This document shows, piece after piece, positions 30,045-39,330 of a DNA stretch of 64,000 nt. Origin of the DNA: SHZL01 sp963815185. Lineage in GTDB: Bacteria > Pseudomonadota > Gammaproteobacteria > Xanthomonadales > SZUA-36. Each line of letters begins with the position of its first letter. Positions within the stretch are counted from its first letter, which is position 1. The notes below the pieces were generated by a model. That model did no database searches. It was not told where the DNA came from and saw only the letters and a program-made list of their open reading frames with translations. Both the position numbers and the translations under genes were made by a program. The stretch covers positions 186,001-250,000 of the forward strand of contig CAWFGC010000011.1 of the NCBI GenBank assembly GCA_963815185.1. Reading direction: 5' to 3'.

Positions 30045-30344
30045 ATGCGCATTTTGCTGGCCGTATTGTTGGTGCTGCTGGTAGCGTTGCAATACAAGCT
30101 GTGGCTGGGTGAGGGTGGTTTTGCCGATGTGCGCCGCCTGCAACAAAAAGTAACGGAACAGGCCGAGGAAAATACCCGGCTGGAACAGCGCAACCGGCAA
30201 TTGGAAGCCGAAGTCGAAGATCTCCGGAAGGGCTACGATGCGATTGAGGAACGCGCTCGCAGTGAATTGGGCATGATCAAGGATGGTGAAGAGTTCTATC
30301 AGGTCGTTCCGGGTCCGGGCGCGAAAACGGAAGGCGAGAAATGA
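30045..30344 (+). CDS. ftsB: Cell division protein FtsB
   Basis: FtsB is a small bitopic divisome protein that forms a complex with FtsL and FtsQ. 99 residues: one N-terminal membrane helix (LLAVLLVLLVALQYKLWLG), then a coiled coil (VRRLQQKVTEQAEENTRLEQ and onward) and the conserved YDAIEERARSELGMIKDGEE. ATG at 30045 places the membrane helix at the very N-terminus; the open frame extends further upstream without sense. The position right after eno and before ispD matches the gammaproteobacterial order. Confidence 0.92.
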   Translation: MRILLAVLLVLLVALQYKLWLGEGGFADVRRLQQKVTEQAEENTRLEQRNRQLEAEVEDLRKGYDAIEERARSELGMIKDGEEFYQVVPGPGAKTEGEK

Positions 30345-30390
30345 GCCTGCCGCTGCGCCCCTGCCTGTTTGGTAAGAGCTGCGCCGGATC

Positions 30391-31104
30391 ATGTTGCCGC
30401 GGATTCATGCTCTGATACCGGCCGCGGGACTCAGTGTCCGTTTTGGCGGCACTACCCTGAAGCAATATGCGCATTTGCGCGGTAAACCCGTCATTGCACA
30501 CAGCATCGACGCCGTGCGCCAACATCAGGCAGTAGATGCAGTGACGGTCGCGCTGGCGCAGGATGACGGTATATATGATGAGCTCATTCGCCCGCTGTAT
30601 CCCGAAGTGAACACAGTGACCGGGGGCGCCAGCCGGGCACAAACCGTGCTCAACGGTTTGCGCTACATACGCAGCCTGGATGCAAACTGTCACTGGGTGC
30701 TGGTGCATGATGCCGCACGGCCCTGCCTGCCTTATGCCGCTCTTGAGAGATTGCTGCAGCAGGGACTGGCCAGTGAGCATGGCGCGATACTGGCGGTTCC
30801 GGTCAGCGACACGCTAAAGCGCGAAACCGGACAGGGGCAAATTGCGGGCACGGTGGATCGCTCCGGTCTGTGGGCGGCGCAGACGCCGCAACTCTTCCCG
30901 CTCAATGCGCTGCTGGAACACCTGCAGGCAGCAGTTACATTTCGTGAACTCCCAACCGATGAGGCGCAAGCGATGGAGCAAGCCGGGATTCATCCGCTGC
31001 TGGTGCCCGGTTGTTCCAGCAATATCAAGATAACCGGCCCGGAGGATCTGACATTGGCGGCATTCATATTGCAGCATCGAATCGACACTGAGGAAAGTTT
31101 GTGA
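30391..31104 (+). CDS. ispD: 2-C-methyl-D-erythritol 4-phosphate cytidylyltransferase
   Basis: IspD makes CDP-methylerythritol from CTP and MEP in the non-mevalonate isoprenoid pathway. 237 residues. The nucleotide-binding start IPAAGLSVRFGGTTLKQYAH carries the conserved G-x-R/K residues, and VHDAARPCLPY and TDEAQAMEQAG are family motifs. The start of ispF overlaps the end of ispD by four bases, as is common for this pair. Confidence 0.95.
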   Translation: MLPRIHALIPAAGLSVRFGGTTLKQYAHLRGKPVIAHSIDAVRQHQAVDAVTVALAQDDGIYDELIRPLYPEVNTVTGGASRAQTVLNGLRYIRSLDANCHWVLVHDAARPCLPYAALERLLQQGLASEHGAILAVPVSDTLKRETGQGQIAGTVDRSGLWAAQTPQLFPLNALLEHLQAAVTFRELPTDEAQAMEQAGIHPLLVPGCSSNIKITGPEDLTLAAFILQHRIDTEESL

Positions 31105-31583
31105 CCCCGCGCATCGGTCAGGGTCTCGATGTTCATGCCTTCCAGCCGGGTGATCACGTCATGTTGGGGGGTGTGCGGATTCCGCATCATCAGGGCATTG
31201 CAGGTCATTCCGATGGTGATGTCGCACTGCATGCGCTGTGCGATGCATTGCTGGGTGCTTTGGCCCTGGGTGACATCGGCCGGCACTTTCCACCGGATGA
31301 TGAGACCTGGCGGGACGCAGACAGTCTGGACCTGCTGGCGCGGGTGTATGCCATGCTGGCAGAGCGCGGCTGGCGGGTCGGCAACATTGATTTGACCATT
31401 GCCTGCGAAGCGCCCCGTGTCTCACCGCATGCGGAGGAAATGCGCCGGGCAATTGCCGCCGTTCTGGCCATAAGTACCGCAGACGTTTCGGTCAAGGCAA
31501 CCACCACGGAGCAATTGGGGTTTTGCGGCCGCCAAGAGGGGATCGCGGCTATGGCCGTAGCCTTGATTTATCAACCTGAATGA
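31101..31583 (+). CDS. ispF: 2-C-methyl-D-erythritol 2,4-cyclodiphosphate synthase
   Basis: IspF cyclises CDP-ME 2-phosphate to MEcPP, two steps after IspD. 160 residues, normal. Metal ligands are in GLDVHAF (Asp and His) and the active-site loop is GHSDGDVALHALCDALLGAL. The CTP-binding segment KATTTEQLGFCGRQEG is present. It starts with GTG overlapping the ispD stop. It is the last core gene before the catabolic region; the remnant of another gene overlaps its 3' end on the opposite strand. Confidence 0.95.
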   Translation: MTPRIGQGLDVHAFQPGDHVMLGGVRIPHHQGIAGHSDGDVALHALCDALLGALALGDIGRHFPPDDETWRDADSLDLLARVYAMLAERGWRVGNIDLTIACEAPRVSPHAEEMRRAIAAVLAISTADVSVKATTTEQLGFCGRQEGIAAMAVALIYQPE

Positions 31584-31680
31584 GTTTCACCAGTGACGGG
31601 ATAGCTGACTTATAAAATCCAAGCGCCCGGTCCATGTCCTTGACTCCGATGACCAGCCTGTCAATGCCTTCAATTTCCAT
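31549..31680 (-). pseudogene. Truncated VOC (glyoxalase/dioxygenase) domain remnant
   Basis: From an ATG at 31680 the minus strand reads MEIEGIDRLVIGVKDMDRAL then GFY, the typical first strand of a vicinal-oxygen-chelate domain. After about 24 residues the similarity stops and the frame runs into the antisense of ispF, ending after 43 codons. The rest of the gene is missing. It lies downstream of the thiolase gene on the same strand, so it could have been the last gene of that operon, cut off where the catabolic region meets ispF. Confidence 0.55.
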
Positions 31681-31772
31681 CGTATTCTCTAAAACTCAGT
31701 AATTCTCATAGCCATCGCCAACCAGGCAAAGGTGGAGATCCTTTCTCTGAGTGTCGAAAGCAAGAAAATAGG

Positions 31773-32918
31773 TCATTTCGACAGCACGATGACTGTACAG
31801 GATTTGGCGTCACCTGCCTGGTCGCCACCCATGCACTGGGCCAGGCCGGTGCGTGCCTTTTCAACCTGCCGCGCCCCTGCTTCTCCCCTTAACTGTTGCA
31901 CCAGTTCCACGACTTGGGCGCAGCCGGTGGCTGCGATGGGATGTCCCCGGCTCAATAGTCCGCCGGACACATTAACGGGAATGCGCCCACCGAGTGCCGT
32001 CTCTCCCCGCTCCACCAGGGCGCCCCCTGCGCCCGGTTCGCACAAACCTAACGCCTCACAATGCATGATCTCGGCGATGGAGAAGGCATCATGGCATTCG
32101 ATCAAGTCCAGATCCTGCGGCCCCATTCCAGCCTGCTCGTAAGCCAATTTTGCACCCCGGTAATCGGTTTCCCACCGCACCAGGTCAACCGGGTTTTGAT
32201 AACTTCCGGAACATAGAATCGATGAGTCGATGCGCACCGAGCGTTTCTTTCCCCGCGCAATGTGGCTGCTCGCCAGAATCACCGCTGCCGCGCCGTCGGC
32301 AATTGGGCAGCACTGCAGGCGGGTAATGGGGTCCGCGATCATCGGTGAAGAAAGTACTTGTTCTACCGTGACTGCTTGCCGGTACTGGGCGAGCGGATTC
32401 TCGATGGCATGATTGCGGTTTTTGACGGAAACCATGGCCATCTGTATTGCGGTGGTGCCAAACTCGACCATGTGGCGTCGCGCCCGCAGCGCGAAACTTG
32501 CGGGTGTTACCAGTCCGAGCAGCGTTTCTGGCTCCTCCGAACCGGAACTGATCAACCCCAAGCCAGGCACCGACATCTTTTCCGCGCCGATCACCAAGGC
32601 TACATCGGTCGCGCCGGCGCGAATGGCGTTTACCGCCAGCCAAATGGCAGTCGATCCGGATGTGCAGGCATTCTCCACATTGACCACGGGTATTCGCTTG
32701 ATTCCGACTTCAGCCATGACATGCTGGCCGGCAGTCACTTCTCCCGTGAGCCGGGGTCCCAGGACATTGGCAAAAAATCCGGCCCCTATTGATTTTGCAT
32801 CGATTCCGGCATCTATCAATGACCGGTATACGGCATCCCTGGCAAGATCCGCAAGGGACGCTTCGGCTATCCTGGTAAAGGGCGTCATGCCGGCACCTAT
32901 GACATGGACATCTGTCAT
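31773..32918 (-). CDS. Thiolase (lipid-transfer/SCP2 type)
   Basis: A 381-residue thiolase-fold enzyme. Catalytic residues are retained: the nucleophile in ENACTSGSTA (Cys85), a histidine in IECHDAFSIAE, the GHP histidine in LLSRGHPIAATG and a cysteine in AQCMGGDQ. It can therefore be expected to cleave beta-ketoacyl-CoA with CoA. The ATG at 32918 overlaps the stop of the DUF35 gene (ATGA); the frame extends upstream without sense. In the operon context its substrate would be the beta-keto-CoA made by the carboxylase and ligase encoded upstream. Exact substrate unknown. Confidence 0.85.
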   Translation of the reverse strand: MTDVHVIGAGMTPFTRIAEASLADLARDAVYRSLIDAGIDAKSIGAGFFANVLGPRLTGEVTAGQHVMAEVGIKRIPVVNVENACTSGSTAIWLAVNAIRAGATDVALVIGAEKMSVPGLGLISSGSEEPETLLGLVTPASFALRARRHMVEFGTTAIQMAMVSVKNRNHAIENPLAQYRQAVTVEQVLSSPMIADPITRLQCCPIADGAAAVILASSHIARGKKRSVRIDSSILCSGSYQNPVDLVRWETDYRGAKLAYEQAGMGPQDLDLIECHDAFSIAEIMHCEALGLCEPGAGGALVERGETALGGRIPVNVSGGLLSRGHPIAATGCAQVVELVQQLRGEAGARQVEKARTGLAQCMGGDQAGDAKSCTVIVLSK

Positions 32919-33340
32919 GAATTTGCCTCTTCGGAACCAGGAGTGAAGTATGGCCGCAGGCAAGGCTTGCCGAGCCCATCGACCCCGAGTTGCCTGACCG
33001 CGAGCCTGACATGCTGCCCAATGTGCAGTTCTTCGACCCGGTCGGGATCGAGCAGGGAAAAAATCCGTAACCCCCCGATGTCGATATAGCCCACAGCATA
33101 GGGTTGGGGCAGACCTAGCGGCGGCTTGATCCTGACAACGGTGTAACTGTATATGCTGCCGCACGACCCCAGTTCCACCAGTTCTACCTCAGTCAGGCAA
33201 GTCGGGCACAGTTTCGGTTTGGGGAAAAACCGGGTGCCGCACTTCTGACAAAACCCCGCCAGCAATACCGGTTTGTTGTGGTCTCCATCGAATCCGGCGA
33301 CGATACCTTCTTGAAAAAGACTAATTTCTGACTCGCTCAT
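32915..33340 (-). CDS. DUF35 zinc-ribbon/OB-fold thiolase partner
   Basis: A 141-residue protein with an N-terminal rubredoxin-like zinc ribbon (FCQKCGTRFFPKPKLCPTC, two CxxC pairs) and an OB-fold (GSIYSYTVVRIKPP, AVGYIDIGGLRIFSLL). Such proteins bind thiolases of the SCP2 or HMG-CoA-synthase kind and are needed for their activity. Four-base overlap with the thiolase gene supports a stoichiometric pair. Its own promoter region contains a copy of the 19-bp TetR-type palindrome (33389-33407), about 50 bases before the start. Confidence 0.85.
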   Translation of the reverse strand: MSESEISLFQEGIVAGFDGDHNKPVLLAGFCQKCGTRFFPKPKLCPTCLTEVELVELGSCGSIYSYTVVRIKPPLGLPQPYAVGYIDIGGLRIFSLLDPDRVEELHIGQHVRLAVRQLGVDGLGKPCLRPYFTPGSEEANS

Positions 33341-33388
33341 CAGATCAGGACACTGTTTGCATCAGAGATAGTTCATATTATGTAGTTA

Positions 33389-33407
33389 ATCGAACGATCG
33401 TTCTATA
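33389..33407. promoter_or_regulatory. TetR-type operator copy 1
   Basis: AATCGAACGATCGTTCTAT with perfect core GAACGATCGTTC. It is identical over all 19 bases to the copy at 43422-43440 and lies between the ligase gene and the DUF35/thiolase pair, where a separate promoter is expected. Confidence 0.75.
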
Positions 33408-33450
33408 AGTCTACCACAAGGCAAGACTTTGGGTAAGTATGGCGTGGCTA

Positions 33451-35019
33451 TCAATGCACGGCGCGTTCCTGGTCGGACCAATAAGGTGCCCGGAGCGCTT
33501 TTTTATCTGTCTTGCCGGTTGGTGTTTTCGGTATCTCTTTACGGAATTCGACTGATTTGGGGGCCTTGACCCCGCCCAGCTTTTCCTTGCAGCGAGCGAT
33601 TACTGCTTGCGCATCCAGCGTTTCATTTGCTCTGAGCACCACGATAGCCGTGACTGCTTCTCCCCATTTTTCATCCGGGACGCCGATTACAGCACACTCC
33701 TTGACCGCTGCAATGGACAGTATGGCGGCTTCCACTTCGACAGAATACACATTGAAGCCACCGCTGATGATCATGTCTTTCTTGCGGTCGACGATATAGT
33801 AATAACCGTCTTCGTCCCGGTAGCCGATGTCCCCGGTGTGGTGCCAGCCGAAGCTGCGGATTTCGGCTGTGGCTTCGTCGTTGTTGTAATATCCCGGTGT
33901 AACCAGCGATCCGCGCGCCACGATTTCACCCCGCTCGCCAGGCGGCAGCAAGCTGCCTTCGTCATCCATAACCGCAACCCGGACCGGGTAGGTCTCCTTG
34001 CCGCAGCTGTATAACAGGTGTGGTTTTTCACCGCTGGCCGCCGCAGCGATGGTTTTTGGATCCAGCCAGGTAAGAATGACGGGAGATTCCGCCTGGCCGA
34101 AGGAAAGACACAGGCACGGTCCAAATATTGGCAGCCCTTCCTTCAACTTGTCGGCCGCGACCGGGGCCGATGAGACCATAAAGTAACGCAGGCTGGAATA
34201 ATCAAAGTCACGCACCTGGGGATGAGCCAGCATGGCGTAGTAGGCGGTTGGCGGCAAAAACAGGTGAGTGACCCGGTGTTTTTCAATGTGCTGCATCACC
34301 GCCAGCGCATCAAATCCGGGCATGACCACGTTGGTTGCCCCCAGGGTCGTGAGCATGACGGCGATGCCGCCGGCGGCGTGGGTGATCGGCGCAACCATCA
34401 GGCACACCGGCGGCAGATCGCTGCAATACCAGTGACGCGTGCAGATTTCAGTCGTCACGCCCCAATTCAGGTTGTTCATCATGACGGCCTTGGAGCGTCC
34501 CGTGGTTCCGCCGGTGGGCCACAGGGCCATGACGTGATCGGGGTTGCCGTAAGGATCCCCCCAGTCGGGGACCTTTGTGCCGGAGCCGCTTTCCATCAGT
34601 TGATCTAAGGCAATATCACCGGGCATCGGTCGATCGATACAGACAAAATGTTTCAGTGACGGCACCGCGCTGCGCAGATCATTGACATTGTCGATGAAGT
34701 CGCTGTGGTAGAACAGCCACTGGGCACCGACGAAGTTGAGGTAGTCGACATTATTGGCGAGCGAGTTGCGCACATTGGTAGGTATCCAGATCGCCCCGGC
34801 CCGCCAAAGGCCCAGCATGCACATGAAGGCCAGCGCATCATTTCCGGAATAAACCGCAACCTTGTGCCCGGGTTCAAATCCTTCGGCACACATTCCAGCC
34901 GCAACCCGATGAGTGTGCTGCTGCACCTCGTGATAGGTAAGTGAAAGATCGCCCGCAACCACGGCCACCCGTTGCGGATCGATCTCTGCACCCTTGTCAA
35001 AATAGTCAATAACCCGCAT
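33451..35019 (-). CDS. Acyl-CoA synthetase (AMP-forming)
   Basis: A 522-residue ANL-superfamily ligase that activates a carboxylic acid to its CoA thioester via an acyl-AMP. Motifs: ATP-binding WPTGGTTGRSKAVMM, the A5 region SFGQAES, HHTGDIGYRDEDGYYYIVDR (A7/A8) and the catalytic lysine near TPTGKTDKKALR. It follows the hydantoinase-type carboxylase genes (62 bases after the repaired hyuB stop), so by analogy to benzoylacetate CoA ligase it may activate the beta-keto acid produced by carboxylation. That role is inference. Confidence 0.85.
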   Translation of the reverse strand: MRVIDYFDKGAEIDPQRVAVVAGDLSLTYHEVQQHTHRVAAGMCAEGFEPGHKVAVYSGNDALAFMCMLGLWRAGAIWIPTNVRNSLANNVDYLNFVGAQWLFYHSDFIDNVNDLRSAVPSLKHFVCIDRPMPGDIALDQLMESGSGTKVPDWGDPYGNPDHVMALWPTGGTTGRSKAVMMNNLNWGVTTEICTRHWYCSDLPPVCLMVAPITHAAGGIAVMLTTLGATNVVMPGFDALAVMQHIEKHRVTHLFLPPTAYYAMLAHPQVRDFDYSSLRYFMVSSAPVAADKLKEGLPIFGPCLCLSFGQAESPVILTWLDPKTIAAAASGEKPHLLYSCGKETYPVRVAVMDDEGSLLPPGERGEIVARGSLVTPGYYNNDEATAEIRSFGWHHTGDIGYRDEDGYYYIVDRKKDMIISGGFNVYSVEVEAAILSIAAVKECAVIGVPDEKWGEAVTAIVVLRANETLDAQAVIARCKEKLGGVKAPKSVEFRKEIPKTPTGKTDKKALRAPYWSDQERAVH

Positions 35020-35081
35020 CGAACGAATCTCCTACTCGATTCCAGGTTTCTGTATCGGAAAACCCGGAAAATCATTTACAA

Positions 35082-37161
35082 TCACATGTTCACGGCAGCC
35101 AGTGCGGTGTATTCCTCGGCGAAATTCGGGTCCGGATAATTGCCATAGAATTGCAACGCATCCTCAGGCGGTCTCAGTTTTTGCCAGTCTTTCATGAATT
35201 CCGAATAGGATTTGGCATGACGTATGCGCTCAGACCTGACTTGTCCCGTGCAGCGACCGTTGCTTCCGGGTCGAGGCGCAGGGTTTCTGCATCGTAAACA
35301 ACATGGTAAATATTTCGCGCGGCCGAATGCGTCGTCATGCCGTTATGCAGGTCCTTGATAACCGCCTGCGGGTCCCTTTCAAGGACATCTCCATAGCCGG
35401 CTCCACCGCCCACCGGGACATAAAATTATCGCCATTCAGGAACGGTTCGACAGACATGGCGATATCGTGCAACTGCCGGTTGCCGCTTTCTGGATTCTCT
35501 GCAGAATAGAGTTCCGCCAGGTTGCGGGGCAGCCGCTCATTACCTGTGTCCCCGAGTTGTTTGAGATTACTCCCATGCACCATCTGCACAAAGGTCGGCG
35601 GCACGGCGTAGCCGCCAAACAGGCCCAGGGTCATAGGAAACCTGGCGCCTGCACCCATACCGCCTATACCCAGCATCGGAACATGGTGCACCATCAGACC
35701 CAGGCCAACACCCGCCCCACCGCGGTAGCGGCCATGGCCGTAGGAGTTGTTGAAATAATTCCTGAAAGTGTAAAGAAACGGCCGGTCTGCCTCGGTGGCT
35801 TCAACGTCGGAACAATCACTCATGGTGGCGAAGAACGCGCCCGCTGAATCCACCCCATCCATGTCCGGCCTGGCGCCCGAGCCGGTGGCATTTATTTCGG
35901 GGGTGATATCGGAAACCGGATCACCCGCCTGGTTGATGCCGCCATAAACCGGGATGGCAAAACCACTGAACCAGGCAGCCACCGCGTGACTGGGAAACGC
36001 GCTGTAGATCATCCGCGAGCCACACAGAAACATCCCCATGGTAAAGCACACCTGCACGACCGGCGCCATGGACGTCGACACGTCCCCCTTGGCGTTGACC
36101 AGCGTATCTTCGGGGAACCGCCAGTCGATAGCTTCCAAAAGGCCATTGTTGGCCGGCAGATCATGAAACAGCCAACCGCAACAGTACACCATCATCAGGC
36201 CGATAATGCCCTGGAAGTAACAGTTGATGGGCTTGCCCGCGACCATCGGCGAAGATCCGCTGAGATCCAGGGTAAGCGTATCGCCTTTCTTAATAACGGT
36301 GAGGTTTACCCGGGTCAAACCAGGCCCGGTGCCAACGTTGTCCAGGAAACGTGGTTGCCGGTAGATGCCATCATTCAATTGACTGATTCTTGCCCGCGCT
36401 GATGCGCCGGTGACACTGAGAACCTTGCGCAAACTGCCGACAAAAAAATCGCTGCCCTGTTTTTCAATCAGGTCATGGATCCTGCGTTCGGCTGTTCTCG
36501 CCGCAGCCAGTCGCGCTTTGATATCCAGAACCATGGTACGCGGATCCCGTGTCATCGAGGCCAGCATATTGAGCATGTCTTCCTTGAGGCGGAAATTCTC
36601 ACCGATCTTGATTGGCGGAACCAGCAAGCCCTCGTCATATTTTGTCCTGGCGGTTGGGGAAGTACCGCCCGGTTCGGAACCGCCACACTCGCCAGTGTGT
36701 ACCGCCGCGCCTACAAAGCACACCAATTTCTGATCATGAAAAACCGGGATGGCAAGACCCATATCCGCGTTATGTACCCCGGCATAAAACGGATCATTGT
36801 AAAAAAATGCATCGCCTTCCTTGACCCCCACCGAGGGCTCTTTCACCCAGTGCTTGACGATATACTTGAGCGGTATCTGCCCGAGCACGGCGTGGTGATA
36901 GATGCCGGTGGCACAAACCGCCAGGTCACCCTGCGCGGTAAATATGCCGAATGCAACGTCGCCCCAGCGCATGGCGGTGGACGCCCCCAACTTCATCGTG
37001 GTTTCCTTACCCTCGAGCGCAATCATATGCATCTTGTGATTGAAAATTTCAAAATCGAGATCAGCTATTCCGTCCTGCGCTTTGATTTCCGCAGCGGTCA
37101 TCGGCTCGGGCCGCATCCTTTGCACGACTTCATAGTCCCGTGTATAGGCGAATCCGGTCAT
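35082..37161 (-). CDS. Hydantoinase B/ketone carboxylase subunit, two frame breaks
   Basis: HyuB-family subunit of ATP-dependent carboxylases/hydrolases such as acetophenone or acetone carboxylase and 5-oxoprolinase. The main frame (37161 to about 35420) includes HVGDVAFGIF-like and NDPFYAGVHNADMGLAIPV. The C-terminus is displaced: VGGGAGYGDVLERDPQAV lies in a second frame (35413-35220) and RHAKSYSEFMKDWQKLRPPE in a third, ending at 35082. Two single-base deletions explain this. Repaired length about 690 residues. It follows the second HyuA gene by 24 bases and belongs to the operon that starts at tetR. Confidence 0.8.
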
Positions 37162-37185
37162 GTCAATTACCTCACATTATTCATG

Positions 37186-39330
37186 TCATGTGGGTGCTGC
37201 CTGGTTGAGTACACCATTACGATACGGGTCCATTTCATAGGTCCAGGACGGTTCGATAACACAGGTGGTTTCGCGCGATTCTATAATGGCCGGCCCTGCG
37301 ATGCGGTTGCCGGGATGAAGCAGCAGAAAATCATAAACTGGTGTCTCGACGAATCCATTTTCTTCGTTCCAGTAAACTGGCCGATGTACCACCAGCGCCA
37401 CCTCATCCGGTTGCATCCCCCGCACTTCTTCCGCATGTCCCTGGTATGTCTCGCTGCGAACCGTGGCCGTAAGATAGAAGGTTTCGATATTGATACCGCC
37501 GGAAAGAAATGTGGCTTCCGGGGAATAGATCTCCGCATAACGTTTCATGAACAGCTCACCCAGATCCCTGAAATCATCTGCATTCTCCAATTCCAACCGG
37601 GGTGATGAAATCTTGGTGAGGTTGTACTGGCTGCCAAAACGCATTTCCAGGTCCAACTCGAAACTGATTTCCTCTTCTCCATAACCTTCCAGCCTGAGAT
37701 CGCGTACGGCGAGGTCGCGCAGTTCACGGACAACGGCGTTGAAGTCATCGACCTGCTCCGAGTAACTCTGTGAACGCCAGTCAAAAATCCGCATGGGACA
37801 TGACTTGTCCCAGACTTCCCTGATCTGCATGGTGGCGGCGCCGAATCCACCGAACACAGAGGCAACCGCGGGTACGAGTATGCGTTTCACCCCGATATAA
37901 GGCGCGAAACCGCAGGCATGCGCCGGTCCCGCGCCGCCGCCGGCAAAAGCGGTAAACTGCCGTGGATCATGCCCTTTAAGGGCGACCTCGTTGAACACTT
38001 CCTGCCCCATCTTTGCATCCACCAGGCGTTTCATGCGGTAGGCTGCGGCAACGACGTCGATTCCCAGCGGATCGGCAATCTTTTCCTGTATCACTTCCCT
38101 GGCAAGTTCCGTGTCCAGCAGCAGGTCGCCACCAAGGTAGTTGTCCGGGTTATAAAAACCCAGCAACAAGTCGGCATCGGTAACGGTGGCTTCCAGCCCT
38201 CCCTGGTCGTAACATCCGGGGCCTGGCATGGAACCAGCCGACTGGGGACCCACTTCCAGTTGCCCGCCAAATGCATGATTGATCCAGGCAATTGATCCGC
38301 CGCCGGCGCCGATGGATTTGACTTCAATGGCCGGTATGTTGGTGCGCCAGCGGTCGATAACCGGGATGAAATCCTGCGTGCGGATCGCGCCGTCAGCGAT
38401 CAGGCCAATATCGAAGGAGGTTCCGCCCATATCGGTAAATATGATGTTACTGTCACCGGACAATGCGCCAACCACCGATGCGCCATGCAGGCCGGCCACG
38501 GGTCCGGCGTTATGGGTGAGTATCGCGCGGGTGCGCGATATCTTTTTTGTGCCGCCGGTGTTGTGCACGAGTATCAAGGGTTTTCGATATTGTGCATCCC
38601 GCAGTTCGTTGCCCAGTTTGCCAAGTTCATCCGCCATGGTGCCATGAATGTAGGCATTGACGATTGCGGTCATGGTACGTGTATATTCCCCTGCCTTGGG
38701 CGAGATGTCAGAAGACAGGAACACCGGCATGGAGCCCAGGTAATCTTCCGGGTATTCCTGTTCGATGATTTGCTTGATTTCCCTTTCATGTGCCGGGTTT
38801 ACAAACGACCATAGCAGGCTGACGACAAACCCCATGGCGCCGCGGTCCACCAGTAACTGCAGTTGCTCCAGCACGTCCTCGCGGCGCAGTGGTTTGATAA
38901 TATCGCCATAACAGTCCATGCGCGCAGGAATTCCCACTACCATTTCCGGAAGTATCAGGGGTTCCGCCTTGCGAATCCTGGCCAGGTTGCGGTTGGACTC
39001 CATCGAGCTTCCGTCTGCCCAGCTTCTTGACCGGCCTATGAAGATGGTGTCCTCGAATCCCGCGGTGGTCAGCAAGCCGAGCTTGGGGCCAGTGCGTTCG
39101 ATCAGGGCATTGGTTCCGACCGTAGTTGAATAGCGGATCGAATCCACCCTTGCCAGCAACTGTTCAAGAGATTCACCCGCATTTCCGGCGAGTTGGCGCA
39201 TACCCTTCATGAAGCCGACCGAAAGATCATAATGGGTGGTCGGTGTCTTCGTGATATGAATCCCGCCCTCTGCGGACAGGGCAACGAAATCCGTGAAGGT
39301 TCCACCGACATCAATTCCGACTTTCAACAT
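37186..39330 (-). CDS. Hydantoinase A/ketone carboxylase subunit (second copy)
   Basis: A 714-residue HyuA-type protein with an acetate/sugar kinase-Hsp70-actin fold used for ATP-dependent activation of carbonyls or bicarbonate. The N-terminal phosphate loop is VGIDVGGTFTDFVALS, and the second ATP motif is near TDMGGTSFDIGLI; GGGAGPAHACGFA is a third glycine-rich motif. The presence of two different HyuA proteins in one operon is the pattern of acetophenone carboxylase (alpha and alpha-prime). Its start overlaps the preceding gene by seven bases. Confidence 0.85.
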   Translation of the reverse strand: MLKVGIDVGGTFTDFVALSAEGGIHITKTPTTHYDLSVGFMKGMRQLAGNAGESLEQLLARVDSIRYSTTVGTNALIERTGPKLGLLTTAGFEDTIFIGRSRSWADGSSMESNRNLARIRKAEPLILPEMVVGIPARMDCYGDIIKPLRREDVLEQLQLLVDRGAMGFVVSLLWSFVNPAHEREIKQIIEQEYPEDYLGSMPVFLSSDISPKAGEYTRTMTAIVNAYIHGTMADELGKLGNELRDAQYRKPLILVHNTGGTKKISRTRAILTHNAGPVAGLHGASVVGALSGDSNIIFTDMGGTSFDIGLIADGAIRTQDFIPVIDRWRTNIPAIEVKSIGAGGGSIAWINHAFGGQLEVGPQSAGSMPGPGCYDQGGLEATVTDADLLLGFYNPDNYLGGDLLLDTELAREVIQEKIADPLGIDVVAAAYRMKRLVDAKMGQEVFNEVALKGHDPRQFTAFAGGGAGPAHACGFAPYIGVKRILVPAVASVFGGFGAATMQIREVWDKSCPMRIFDWRSQSYSEQVDDFNAVVRELRDLAVRDLRLEGYGEEEISFELDLEMRFGSQYNLTKISSPRLELENADDFRDLGELFMKRYAEIYSPEATFLSGGINIETFYLTATVRSETYQGHAEEVRGMQPDEVALVVHRPVYWNEENGFVETPVYDFLLLHPGNRIAGPAIIESRETTCVIEPSWTYEMDPYRNGVLNQAAPT

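Noticed and set aside
36475..37605. Open frame of 376 codons on the plus strand
   Set aside because: It is antisense to the hydantoinase B and A genes, which have clear family motifs, and shows no recognisable protein features.
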